From Lachnospiraceae bacterium UBA3804 (GTDB taxonomy: Bacteria > Bacillota > Clostridia > Lachnospirales > Lachnospiraceae), in NCBI GenBank assembly GCA_002368665.1, contig DFEK01000011.1, positions 1-64,000 on the forward strand: a stretch of DNA of 64,000 nt, in the 5' to 3' direction. A model generated the notes under the pieces. The model worked only from the letters and a program-made list of their open reading frames with translations. It made no database searches and was not told the origin of the DNA. A program made the translations under genes and the position numbers. Shown in pieces: positions 16,987 to 26,037 of this stretch. The first letter of the stretch is position 1, and the number at the start of each line of letters is the position of its first letter.

Positions 16987-19236
16987 TCAATAGGAAATAG
17001 CGCCTTCTTCATCGGTCCTTCGTAAAATGGCATCAACGGAGTCTATATGCTCCAGTGTTTCGCGGTGCGGATGCCCGTAAGGGTTATTCCGGCCGCAGGA
17101 GATTACGACACATTCCGGTCGGGTCATTCGATAGAAATCCTCCGAATTCGTATGATTGGCAGACCCGTGATGTGCCGATTTAAGGACAGTCAGATTATCT
17201 CCGTTCAAAAAGTCCGTAACGGCCTCTTCCGCCCGCAAACCCGCGTCACCCATAAAAGCCGCTTTCATGCGCTTGGTCTCATAAAGAATGACCAGTGAAG
17301 AATCGTTCCTGTCTTCATATGTTTCCCCGGGTTCGGGCGAGAGAACCGTGAAAGAATATGTCCCGTTTCTTTCATAAATCCGGTCACCGCTTCGGGCATA
17401 TAAAACCTTCGTCCCTTCCTCTTTCGCCTTTCCTTCGATTTCGACAAAATCCTCCCTTTGACAGTAGGGAAGAACAATCGTGCCAATCGCAATCTCATCC
17501 CCCTCAAGGACTTCCTCAAAGCCGCTGATATGATCCTTATCCGCATGCGTCAGAAACCAGTAGTCCACTTTTACCTCCCCTTCGTAACTAAGATACGGAA
17601 TAAGGATATTCTCTCCCAATCTGTTTTTGGATGTGCTGCCCCCGTCAATCATACAAACCGTCTTCGACGGTGTGCGGATAAAAATGCCGTCCCCCTGCCC
17701 CACATCCAGAAAGGTGATTATGCTTCTTTTCGGTGTCCCGATCAGGAAAAGAAACAAAACGAAGAACATCATAAGAACCATCCCCCGAAAAACCACATCC
17801 ATCCGTTTCAGCAGTTTCAGTTTCTCCTTCGTCTCCGTACTCTCTTCCCCGAGAACGGCTTCATTCATCAGAAGATAATGTTTCAGCTTCATCCGTCGTT
17901 TAATTTTTCTTGCCAGAAGAGTCAATCCGACTACAAGTATAGTATAAATAACAATTCTCCCTATTCCCGGAGCCTTGACGTGAAGCATGAAGATTTTCGC
18001 TTTGTTCGCATACACGCAGAGTTCCTCCATCAGATACAGGATGCTGTTTGCCACATAAACAAAGAGGCTTGCAAGCCTCGGAATCCACGCTTCCGTCAAC
18101 AGATATAAGAACACACAGACAAACAAAACCGGCATGGCAGGGATCACCATAAGGTTTAAAATCAGTCCCGCAAACGAGAGTCTTCCGCTTGTCCGAAGCA
18201 TGACGGGAAGGGTGGACAGAAAGACCGATATGCCACCCCCAAGCGCATCGATATACCTCTTTCTTCTGCTCACCAGAGGAGCAAATACCGGTGCAATAAG
18301 CAATATTCCACCGACTGCAATATGCGATAACAAAAACGAAGAATCCGTAATCATTCCGGGATAAAACAAAGAGATCAGAAATGCCGATGCCATCAGGGCC
18401 GTCGGCGCATCGTAGGAACGTTTGCAAAGCTTGGCAATCAATCGGTAGCCAAACATAAAGACCGCACGAAATACGGACGCCGCAAAGTCAACCATAAATC
18501 CGTACAGCACTAGGATAATGATTGTCAGCATAACGGAATATTTATCCTTCATCGGAACAAGACTAAGAAGTGCATAACAAAAGGCGCCGATTAGGGAAAT
18601 ATGCAGTCCGCTGATGGCAAGAATATGAGATATTCCTCCTTCACGATACAAAGTCTTCATTTCCTTATCCAGATATTCCTTGTCTCCGAAAAGCATGGCG
18701 GAAAGGATTCCTCCGTTCTTTTCGCCGAAGGTTCCCACAAGTTCTTCGCCGGCCTTTCTGCGCACACGGTAGAGAAACTCCGTAAGAGTATTCCCTCCTT
18801 CGGAATACGTAACATCACCTTCCCATATCTGATATGCATACCCTCTGGCCCGGTAGTATGCAGCCGTATCAAACTCACCCGGGTTGGTGGCGGGCGCAAA
18901 AGTGGAAAGTCTGCCTCTTACGCACACTTTTGCATTCATCGGATATGAAGATGATAAAAATACGCCCTCCGGTTCATTCAGAGTGCAGATTGTTCCGTAT
19001 TTCGGTTGAATGGTTGAATTATTCCGAGCAGAATCGCCCGCAGAATCAAAAGATATTTCGGTATTTTTTAAGTACAGAACCGTTTTCCCGTTTCGTACGT
19101 CCTTACGTTTTATCCTTCCCCGTACAATGACTTCACCGTTAAGTTCCGGCACAGGATGTATACGGGCATGGATTACATGAATCAGAAAACCTGCAATCAT
19201 CCCCAGAAGGCAGAGCCACATCAGGGGACGTTTCAA
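16987..19236 (-). CDS. comEC: ComEC/Rec2 family DNA internalisation channel
   Basis: Polytopic membrane protein forming the channel for single-stranded DNA entry during natural transformation. Order: N-terminal membrane helices plus DUF4131-type beta domain (about 1-170), Competence domain with multiple helices (about 190-450, GGISHILAISGLHISL signature), then an extracellular metallo-beta-lactamase-like nuclease domain from FLDVGQGDG, with THADKDH and SAHHGS metal-binding motifs. The 749 residues appear intact. TTG start with AAGGAGGAAT just upstream, 3 bases after the GerMN stop. Together with comEA nearby it suggests capacity for DNA uptake, although no pilus genes are in the window. Confidence 0.93.
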   Translation of the reverse strand: MKRPLMWLCLLGMIAGFLIHVIHARIHPVPELNGEVIVRGRIKRKDVRNGKTVLYLKNTEISFDSAGDSARNNSTIQPKYGTICTLNEPEGVFLSSSYPMNAKVCVRGRLSTFAPATNPGEFDTAAYYRARGYAYQIWEGDVTYSEGGNTLTEFLYRVRRKAGEELVGTFGEKNGGILSAMLFGDKEYLDKEMKTLYREGGISHILAISGLHISLIGAFCYALLSLVPMKDKYSVMLTIIILVLYGFMVDFAASVFRAVFMFGYRLIAKLCKRSYDAPTALMASAFLISLFYPGMITDSSFLLSHIAVGGILLIAPVFAPLVSRRKRYIDALGGGISVFLSTLPVMLRTSGRLSFAGLILNLMVIPAMPVLFVCVFLYLLTEAWIPRLASLFVYVANSILYLMEELCVYANKAKIFMLHVKAPGIGRIVIYTILVVGLTLLARKIKRRMKLKHYLLMNEAVLGEESTETKEKLKLLKRMDVVFRGMVLMMFFVLFLFLIGTPKRSIITFLDVGQGDGIFIRTPSKTVCMIDGGSTSKNRLGENILIPYLSYEGEVKVDYWFLTHADKDHISGFEEVLEGDEIAIGTIVLPYCQREDFVEIEGKAKEEGTKVLYARSGDRIYERNGTYSFTVLSPEPGETYEDRNDSSLVILYETKRMKAAFMGDAGLRAEEAVTDFLNGDNLTVLKSAHHGSANHTNSEDFYRMTRPECVVISCGRNNPYGHPHRETLEHIDSVDAILRRTDEEGAISY

Positions 19237-19239
19237 ATA

Positions 19240-20208
19240 TTATTCCTCCTTGACCATGATATCCAGATTTCGTTCAATCGGATCTTCCAGACTCTTCGTC
19301 TCACGATAAAGAATCTTTGAGCTTCCGCCGACCTGTATCTGCACTCGGCTTACACTGGGCAGATCGATTAACGAGTTCGCGATCGAATAAATGACAACAT
19401 CCGTCGAAACATCATACGGTTGTTTCAGAAATTCCTCGCTCAAATTTACATAGCATGTGCCGTCCTTATTGGTAACGGAAAGAATCTTCGTTTCGGGGTT
19501 GATGGTCGGATAATATCCTGCCAGGGAAGGTCCCTTGATCAACTGCTCCATAACCATCTTTTCCATCGAAACATTGGTATTGTAAACAACCTGGCGCTGT
19601 CCGGCCACTAAATGCTCCCCGTCTTCGGTCGCGAAATACAGCGTCACGTTTGCACGCTCATATACATTGATTTCCTTACCGTCGTTTTCAATGAAGGAAT
19701 CCGCGTTCAGATAACCGACCGCCATTCCTCCGGCATCCAGAAGGCTTTCTCCTTCCACCATAAACTGTACGTAGTTTATATCCATGACCTGGACAAAGGA
19801 ACGAACCAATGCGGCACGAACCAGTATTTCCTCCGTAGGAGAAAGCTTCTTATATGCCGCATCCATATTTAGCGTCAGATTTCCGTCTTTCATATCATAT
19901 GCAAGGATCTGGAAATCTTTTCCGAGAGATGTTTTACACTCATTGTGTTTCGGTGTGGATGAAAGTGCCTTTGCGATCTCCTGCACCTGCTCTTTGGCCG
20001 TATCGGTGGTAAAAACAAATTCCTCACCGACAACATGCGTCTTGTCACGGTTTAAATAATAGACGTAATTAACGGTCTTCTCCGATGCTTCCTCCGAACC
20101 GGGCTGGTTGTTTGTCCTACATCCGTAAGCGAAAACAGTGCATAATACGGCCAGCAAAAGGACGGTGAGACATCTGTTTAATTTTCTGTTATTCTTCAAA
20201 TTTTTCAC
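19240..20208 (-). CDS. Lipoprotein with tandem GerMN domains
   Basis: Predicted lipid-anchored envelope protein of 322 residues. After a basic start, hydrophobic LTVLLLAVLCTVFAYGC ends in a lipobox-like Cys. Two GerMN-type domains follow (about 55-150 and 185-285), the second with the family-like pattern YVNLSEEFL; GerMN is known from GerM, a septal sporulation/germination lipoprotein. The GTG at 20208 is chosen because the signal peptide begins there; the gene then overlaps the histidine kinase stop by 20 bases. No ATG alternative fits. Being the third gene after walR and walK, it sits where WalH/WalI-type accessory genes lie in Bacilli, so a link to kinase control is possible but unproven. 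Confidence 0.85.
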   Translation of the reverse strand: MKNLKNNRKLNRCLTVLLLAVLCTVFAYGCRTNNQPGSEEASEKTVNYVYYLNRDKTHVVGEEFVFTTDTAKEQVQEIAKALSSTPKHNECKTSLGKDFQILAYDMKDGNLTLNMDAAYKKLSPTEEILVRAALVRSFVQVMDINYVQFMVEGESLLDAGGMAVGYLNADSFIENDGKEINVYERANVTLYFATEDGEHLVAGQRQVVYNTNVSMEKMVMEQLIKGPSLAGYYPTINPETKILSVTNKDGTCYVNLSEEFLKQPYDVSTDVVIYSIANSLIDLPSVSRVQIQVGGSSKILYRETKSLEDPIERNLDIMVKEE

Positions 20209-21904
20209 TTTCTTTATCTGCCTCTGTCTGTTCTTCCGCTGCTTCAGCCTGCATATCGTTCTCAGTTTCGTCTGCTTTGATTTCTTCCTCTGACATTTCC
20301 GGTTCCGCAGTTTCTGCGGCATCTTCACCTTCCGGATCTTCTTCTGTCACATCCATCGGAAATTCGCCTTCAAGTACCTTCTCGATTTCTTCTTCGGTCA
20401 GTTCTTCAACCGGCTCCTCGTGAAGCACTTCCACAGCTTTCTTGGTGCCGGAGGAATAGATCAGGGGAACCTTGATCGTAAAGGTTGTTCCGATATCTTC
20501 CTCGGATTCCACTTTAATGGATCCGCGGTGCATCAAAATGGCGCTTTTCGTAATGGAAAGACCGAGTCCCGTTCCGCCGATCTCGCGGGAATGGGATTTA
20601 TCCACACGGTAGAAACGCTCGAAGATATTCTTCTGGTCCTCTTCCGGAATGCCGATTCCGGAATCGCTTACCGTAACGGTAAAATTCTGATAATCCGCAT
20701 CGAGGTTAACCTTAACATAGCCTTCCTCATGATTGTATTTGATACCGTTTTCTATCAGATTGGTGATGGCAAGTGTGAACTTAACCTCATCGAGTTCTGC
20801 CGTAACCTGTCGCACGGTTTCGAAGATCAGATCCACTTTCGACTTCTGTGCGATCGGTAAGAGACGCTTAAACACCGACTCGATCAGTGCATTAACGTCA
20901 ACCTGCTCGATGTTTAAGTCCATGGACTTTTTATCCATTTTAACCAGCGATAAAAGATCATTGATGATCTTATTCTCCCGGTCGATCTCTTCAACGATAT
21001 CATTCATGAAATCCTTGTAGATCTCAACAGGCGCATTGTTCTGGCTGATCAGGGAATCCGCCAGAAGTTTTACCGAAGTCAGAGGCGTTTTCAACTCGTG
21101 GGAGACATTGGATACAAATTCCTGCCGGGACTCTTCGATGACACGCATCCTGTCCATAACCTGGTTAAAGGAATCCGCAATATGTTCGGTCTCGTAGTAA
21201 TCGTTCACCTCAATCTTTTCGTCGGTAAAACCGCTCTTCACCTCGGAAATTGCATCGGATAAGCGGTTGAACGGCTTTAACACGATACGAGGGAAGAAAA
21301 AAGCTACCAGTAAAACCAACACCAGAAGGGAAAACATAAACAGATAGGAGTTTCTCGAAAGAATATCCACGTTCTGGTCGATCGGTGTAGTGGAAACACT
21401 GGCCAGAATAACTCCGATCGTCTCCGTTTTCTCATCAATGGTTCTCCTGATCGGAACGGTCAGTTCAATATAATGGTTTGCTTCGTCGAAATGAGAAATA
21501 AACTCTCCGCGGAAAGTTTTGATCACTTCCTCGGAGATGATGATCTTACCGGAGGCAACGCCGTAGGTATCCTTAACCACGCCGAAATTCTGTCCGATAA
21601 CCATAATACGGCCATCGTAGAGATTGGCAACCTGTTCAATTTCCGCATTGACGACATCATTGGATGCATCGAGCAAGTAATTGTAGGAAATCAGATGATC
21701 GGCCAGGATCTGCATCTGGCTCTGTACGTCGGAAGTTCTTACCTCAACCGCACGAAGAAAGTAATTGCTTAAGATACCAAAACGCATGACAACGCAGCAT
21801 ACGATACCAACCAGCAAAATAAGAATTGTAATACGAAATCTGAGGCTTCGGAAAAGCTTGACCTTGCGAAGTCCCTCCGACAGCCTCTCAAAGAATTTTT
21901 TCAT
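20189..21904 (-). CDS. walK: WalK-like sensor histidine kinase
   Basis: Membrane sensor kinase of 571 residues. TM1 is about 22-43 and TM2 about 186-206, enclosing an extracytoplasmic sensor of about 140 residues. HAMP follows, then HisKA with phosphoacceptor His269 in FVSNVSHELKTPL and an ATPase domain with N, G1 (DSGIGIPEE), F (FERFYRVD) and G2 (GTGLGL) boxes. Unlike B. subtilis WalK there is no obvious PAS domain. An unusual acidic tail of about 75 residues (Glu/Ala/Thr-rich) follows the ATPase domain. Starts 1 base after the response regulator stop. Assignment as WalK rests on partner, gene order and architecture; a PhoR-like role is an alternative. Confidence 0.85.
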   Translation of the reverse strand: MKKFFERLSEGLRKVKLFRSLRFRITILILLVGIVCCVVMRFGILSNYFLRAVEVRTSDVQSQMQILADHLISYNYLLDASNDVVNAEIEQVANLYDGRIMVIGQNFGVVKDTYGVASGKIIISEEVIKTFRGEFISHFDEANHYIELTVPIRRTIDEKTETIGVILASVSTTPIDQNVDILSRNSYLFMFSLLVLVLLVAFFFPRIVLKPFNRLSDAISEVKSGFTDEKIEVNDYYETEHIADSFNQVMDRMRVIEESRQEFVSNVSHELKTPLTSVKLLADSLISQNNAPVEIYKDFMNDIVEEIDRENKIINDLLSLVKMDKKSMDLNIEQVDVNALIESVFKRLLPIAQKSKVDLIFETVRQVTAELDEVKFTLAITNLIENGIKYNHEEGYVKVNLDADYQNFTVTVSDSGIGIPEEDQKNIFERFYRVDKSHSREIGGTGLGLSITKSAILMHRGSIKVESEEDIGTTFTIKVPLIYSSGTKKAVEVLHEEPVEELTEEEIEKVLEGEFPMDVTEEDPEGEDAAETAEPEMSEEEIKADETENDMQAEAAEEQTEADKESEKFEE

Positions 21905-22591
21905 TTATCTCTCTTTATAATAGTATCCGGATCCCCATTTGGTCTGAACATACAAAGGCTCTCCGGGGTTACTCTCAATCTTCTCGCGGAGGCGTCTTAC
22001 ATGCACATCCACGGTTCTGACATCACCGGGATAGTCCGCACCCCAAACCGTACGAAGCAGTTCCTCTCTGGAGTAAACGCGGTTTACGTTTTCCACAAGG
22101 AGTTTCAGAAGATCGTACTCCTTACCGGTGACTTTGATTTCATTGTCCTTAACAAAAACTCTCTTGCCGTCCTGCAGAAGACGAAGATCTCCGGAAACGA
22201 TCTCTCTTCTTTCCGTCTTCTTCGTGGAAGTGGTACGTCTCATAATGGCCTTCATTCTGGCTTTCACTTCCAGAATATTGAAAGGTTTGGTGATATAGTC
22301 ATCGGCACCGTACTCCAGACCCATGATCTTATCCATATCGTCACTCTTTGCCGTCAGCATGATGATCGGCACATTGGAGGTTTCGCGGATCTGCTGACAA
22401 ACCTCGGTTCCGCTTAACTTCGGAAGCATTAAATCCAGAAGAATGATGCTGTAATTATTCTTTCCGGCCAGTTCCAGCGCTTCCTCGCCGTCATATGCGC
22501 AATCCACTCTCCAGCCTTCCTGCTCAAGAGAGAATTTTAATCCTTTTACAATGATCTTTTCATCATCTACAACCAAAACACGATTTTCCAT
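21905..22591 (-). CDS. walR: WalR/PhoP-like OmpR-family response regulator
   Basis: Receiver domain (1-120) with acidic pocket VVDDE, phosphoacceptor Asp in ILLDLMLP (near residue 53) and Lys in TKPF; winged-helix DNA-binding domain (about 130-228) with RTVDVHVRRLREK and the C-terminal TKWGSGYYY. 228 residues. Cotranscribed with the kinase downstream and comEA 9 bases upstream. Recognition sequence of WalR in Bacilli is TGTWAH-N5-TGTWAH; a perfect match lies upstream of the NlpC/P60 gene in this window. Confidence 0.9.
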   Translation of the reverse strand: MENRVLVVDDEKIIVKGLKFSLEQEGWRVDCAYDGEEALELAGKNNYSIILLDLMLPKLSGTEVCQQIRETSNVPIIMLTAKSDDMDKIMGLEYGADDYITKPFNILEVKARMKAIMRRTTSTKKTERREIVSGDLRLLQDGKRVFVKDNEIKVTGKEYDLLKLLVENVNRVYSREELLRTVWGADYPGDVRTVDVHVRRLREKIESNPGEPLYVQTKWGSGYYYKER

Positions 22592-22600
22592 GTTAATCCC

Positions 22601-23224
22601 CTACTCTGTTCTGATCTGTTCTTTGATTCCTTCAAAGGTACCTTCCTTAATTCCGGGAACCTTCATCAGATCCTCTGTGCAGGAAAAGCCTCCTGCTTTC
22701 TTTCTGTATTCCGTAATCGCTTCGGCTTTGCTCTTCCCGATTCCCGGAAGAGTCATCAGTTCGCTTACCGAAGCCGTATTGATATTGACTTTACGCATCA
22801 TTTCCGTTTGTTCGAAACCGTTTTCTTCCGGCTCACAGACTTCCCCCACATGTGGGATCCGAAGCATGTCCGCATCTTCGATATGTGCCGCCAAATTCAC
22901 TGCATCCGTGGCCGCATCTTCGGTAAAACCGCCGGCCGCATTCAGCGCATCCGCCTTTCTGGCATCGACGGGAAGTTCATATACACCCGGATGATTCACT
23001 GCTCCGCAGACATAGACCCAAACGGTCTGCTCTTTGATTTCATCTGCAGGCGCAGGTGAAAAGATTTCGGATTCAGCTTCCGCAGACGATTCCTCTTCGG
23101 AAAATGAAAGAATCTCCCGATCCTTTGCTTTTCCGCCGCTGCATGCAAAGAAGAAAATGCAGGAAATCAGGATAACGGTTACGATTTCAATGACACGTCT
23201 TATTTTATTGTATTCCAAATTCAT
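22601..23224 (-). CDS. comEA: ComEA-type DNA-binding protein (SLBB plus helix-hairpin-helix)
   Basis: Membrane-anchored DNA receptor for transformation. The N-terminus has a hydrophobic anchor (about 10-28, EIVTVILISCIFFFACS) that may also act as a lipobox. After an acidic linker comes an SLBB-like domain (VWVYVCGAVNHPGVYEL, about 67-120) and a double HhH domain (VNINTASVSELMTLPGIG, about 145-205). 207 residues is standard. First gene of the walRK operon here, which is an unusual company for comEA; comEC lies three genes downstream. Confidence 0.92.
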   Translation of the reverse strand: MNLEYNKIRRVIEIVTVILISCIFFFACSGGKAKDREILSFSEEESSAEAESEIFSPAPADEIKEQTVWVYVCGAVNHPGVYELPVDARKADALNAAGGFTEDAATDAVNLAAHIEDADMLRIPHVGEVCEPEENGFEQTEMMRKVNINTASVSELMTLPGIGKSKAEAITEYRKKAGGFSCTEDLMKVPGIKEGTFEGIKEQIRTE

Positions 23225-23236
23225 GGGTTGCTCCTT

Positions 23237-23312
23237 TCGTACATGAAAACATGACGAAAGTCCCTTGAACCAACCCTAAAATTAGTGTAATCAAATTAGA
23301 TATTTTTCGCAA
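23237..23312 (-). promoter_or_regulatory. Promoter and leader hairpin of the comEA-walRK operon
   Basis: On the - strand: TTGCGA (23307-23312), 17-base spacer, TACACT (23284-23289). In the leader, TTTCGT-CATG pairs with CATG-T-ACGAAA around TTTT (about 23237-23258); the right arm abuts the AAGGAG ribosome binding site, so it could modulate comEA translation. Confidence 0.6.
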
Positions 23313-23330
23313 GAGCAAAATCCCGCAATT

Positions 23331-24794
23331 TTAGTTTTCGCTCTGTGCGTTGTAATTCTCGGAAACTTCAGGCGTATCAATGCTTTCGAGTGCAAACTCG
23401 TTTCCGTAAACGGAACGCATGACCGACTCTGCAAGCGCTTTTAATTCCTTATTGACATCCTCGCCGTCCCAAATATTGGAAAAGCACATTTCCGCCAGAA
23501 TATAATAATTGGTGGTTTCCACCATCTTCGGCAGGGAAACGGTATGCTCATAATAATCTTCGATGGATTTCATCTGCGGATACGGATATTCACTCAGTCT
23601 TGCCGCCGTCAGTTTCTCACAGCGGGCATAGAGGTTCGGTGCATATTCGTTGGTCATAAAGTCCGCAAACTTCTCCGCTTCGATTCTGTCCTCTCCGAGT
23701 CCGTTGATGCAGACCATGGTCGTAACGCTGAGTCCCTTTGAATTCATCGTGGAATTCAGCATACTGATGGGAAGGACATCGTATTCGTCCGTAAACTTTT
23801 CTTCTTCTTTTGCTTTTTCCATTTTGGAAATAATATCGGTTCCCGCTACGGTAAAGACATATTTTCGATTCAAAAATCCGTCAATGGTCTCGTCATAGCT
23901 TTGTTCTTCGTCGCCGATGGAGAAGAAGCTTTTAAAATCCTGATACACCTTAAGCGAATACAGTGCCTGATCATTGTAAATATTGATTTCTTCGGTGCGG
24001 TCCGAATTCTCACCGCCCACATTCAGGTAGGCACCGGCAAACCAGTAATTATAAAGGACATCTTCCGTATCCCAAAGGAAATACTGTTCCACTCCGGAAG
24101 GCAGGGAATAGGAATTGGCAAAATCCATAATCCCAACTACAGACGTAGGAAGAATATTCTTGGCAAGCGTATCTACCTGTAACTCTTCTTCCTCTGTCAG
24201 TTCCCTCTCTTCAACGGTTTCTCCGTCCTCTTCATCCGAATCCACCAGGGTGATGCCCTCCGTATTCTCCGGATCTCCCTGCAGAATGACATTCTTTGCG
24301 ATCTCTTCCATAATGGTTTCATTGTAGATCACAAATGCCGTTTCATAGCTTAAAGGATAACCGTACATCTGGTCTCTGTAGCTTACCGCACGCATGGATG
24401 CATCCGTGTAAAAAGCGGAATTCAGAACTTTATCGGGATCTCTGACCTGTGCGGCAAGTCCGGAAAGAACCGCTTTCTCAAGCTGGTCCGAGGTCAGCAT
24501 GAATAAATCCGGGGAACGCAATCCGTCCGCGGACACTTTTTGAATCTGCTCTAAATATTCCACATCGGAAACTTCCATGGGAATGACTTTGACGCCGTTT
24601 TTCTTTTCGTAGGAAACCGCCGCATCTCTTAAGTATTCCGCATAATCGGAATCGGTATACCAAAGGATCAGCGCATCCTCATCCATTTCATCGGTCTGGA
24701 CTCCCCTTCGTCTGAGTGCTCCGAGCGAATCGCCGAACAGCATCACGCCGGTACACACAAGCAGAACGAAAATGGAAATAATCTTCTTTATCAT
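23331..24794 (-). CDS. Extracellular solute-binding protein, ABC-type, orphan
   Basis: 487 residues with an N-terminal export signal (KKIISIFVLLVCTGVMLF) lacking a clear lipobox Cys. The mature part has the family-1 solute-binding fold pattern: ILWYTDSDYAEYLRDAA at the start, GVKVIPMEV, DLFMLTSDQLEKA, and the hinge-region GYPLSYETAFVIYNE. An unusual Glu/Asp-rich insertion lies near 190-220. No permease or ATPase lies nearby; argD is 19 bases upstream and comEA downstream. The ligand (sugar, polyamine or other) cannot be read from sequence. Confidence 0.8.
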   Translation of the reverse strand: MIKKIISIFVLLVCTGVMLFGDSLGALRRRGVQTDEMDEDALILWYTDSDYAEYLRDAAVSYEKKNGVKVIPMEVSDVEYLEQIQKVSADGLRSPDLFMLTSDQLEKAVLSGLAAQVRDPDKVLNSAFYTDASMRAVSYRDQMYGYPLSYETAFVIYNETIMEEIAKNVILQGDPENTEGITLVDSDEEDGETVEERELTEEEELQVDTLAKNILPTSVVGIMDFANSYSLPSGVEQYFLWDTEDVLYNYWFAGAYLNVGGENSDRTEEINIYNDQALYSLKVYQDFKSFFSIGDEEQSYDETIDGFLNRKYVFTVAGTDIISKMEKAKEEEKFTDEYDVLPISMLNSTMNSKGLSVTTMVCINGLGEDRIEAEKFADFMTNEYAPNLYARCEKLTAARLSEYPYPQMKSIEDYYEHTVSLPKMVETTNYYILAEMCFSNIWDGEDVNKELKALAESVMRSVYGNEFALESIDTPEVSENYNAQSEN

Positions 24795-24813
24795 TCGGTT
24801 ATTTCATACCCTT

Positions 24814-26004
24814 TCATAAGGATTTCATTGCTTCTTTCAAAACTGTTATCATCGTATCCACATCCTCTTTCTCGATAACCAAAGGAGGAAGGAAACGGAT
24901 GATCTTGGTTCCGGCATTGATCAAAACAAGTCCTGCATCCAACGCCGCATTGATCACGGGAGCAACTTCCGTATTCAGTTCAAGTCCCTGCATCAGGCCT
25001 TTTCCCCTGTGATCCGTTACTACATCGTACTCATTTTTGATTTCTTCAAGTTTCTCATACAAATAAGCACCGACTTCTTTGGCATGACCCGGAATATCTC
25101 TTACTTCGAACTGGCGCAGAACCTCCGCAATGGCTGTTCCCCCGAGCGGGTTTCCGCCGTATGTGGTTCCGTGGTCGCCGGCTGTCAATGATGCTTTGCC
25201 TACTTTCTCCGTCATCAGAAAAGCGCCGACGGGAACACCGCATCCGATTGCCTTGGCTGTTGTCATGATGTCCGGTTTTACACCGTATTCCTGCCACGCA
25301 AACAGATATCCGCTACGTCCCATTCCGCACTGGATCTCATCCAAGATCAAAAGTATGTCATGCTCATCGCAGAGTGCACGAACACCCTCCAGAAATTCTT
25401 TGGTCGCAGGATAAATTCCGCCTTCACCCTGGATGGTCTCCATGATAACGGCGCAGGTCTTATCCGTAATCTGTGCGCGAACGCTCTCAAGATCATTGAA
25501 GGTGGCGAATTTAATATTCCCGATCATCGGCTGAAATGCTTCACGATACTTCGGAGTTCCGGTAACGGAAAGGGCTCCGTAAGTTCTTCCGTGGAACGAA
25601 TGTTCCATGGCAATGATTTCATGATCGGTGCTTCCATCCTTTAAATATGCATATTTTCTTGCGGTTTTGATCGCACCTTCCACTGCTTCCGCACCGGAGT
25701 TTGTAAAAAACACACGATCCAATCCGGATGCTTTGGTCAGTGCCTTGGCTGCGTTGATGGCCGGCACATTGTAATAGTAATTGGAAGTATGAAGGATCTT
25801 GTCAATCTGACCCTTCAATGCATCATTATATTCTTTGTTGTTATATCCCAGGGCAAATACGCCGATACCGGAAACAAAATCCAAATATTCCTTGCCTTCG
25901 ATATCATAAAGATGTACTCCGTCTCCATGGTCAAAAACCACAGGATACCGGTTATAGGTATGAAGCAGGACTTCTTCCGCTTCGTCAATCCATTCTTTCA
26001 TCAT
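24814..26004 (-). CDS. argD: Acetylornithine aminotransferase
   Basis: PLP-dependent class III aminotransferase making N-acetylornithine from N-acetylglutamate semialdehyde in arginine synthesis. Signatures: YLDFVSGIGVFALGYNN, FTNSGAEAVEGAIKTARKY, LILDEIQCGMGRSG and Schiff-base Lys in TTAKAIGCGVP (near residue 245). 396 residues. GAGGAA ribosome binding site 8 bases ahead. Last arginine gene of the operon, 33 bases after argB. Confidence 0.95.
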   Translation of the reverse strand: MMKEWIDEAEEVLLHTYNRYPVVFDHGDGVHLYDIEGKEYLDFVSGIGVFALGYNNKEYNDALKGQIDKILHTSNYYYNVPAINAAKALTKASGLDRVFFTNSGAEAVEGAIKTARKYAYLKDGSTDHEIIAMEHSFHGRTYGALSVTGTPKYREAFQPMIGNIKFATFNDLESVRAQITDKTCAVIMETIQGEGGIYPATKEFLEGVRALCDEHDILLILDEIQCGMGRSGYLFAWQEYGVKPDIMTTAKAIGCGVPVGAFLMTEKVGKASLTAGDHGTTYGGNPLGGTAIAEVLRQFEVRDIPGHAKEVGAYLYEKLEEIKNEYDVVTDHRGKGLMQGLELNTEVAPVINAALDAGLVLINAGTKIIRFLPPLVIEKEDVDTMITVLKEAMKSL

Positions 26005-26037
26005 TGTTTTTTCCTCGCTTTATCCTACGTTTGTAGT

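Noticed and set aside
17458..18108. A 216-codon + strand frame inside comEC
   Set aside because: Low-information sequence opposite an intact conserved gene; no start site support.
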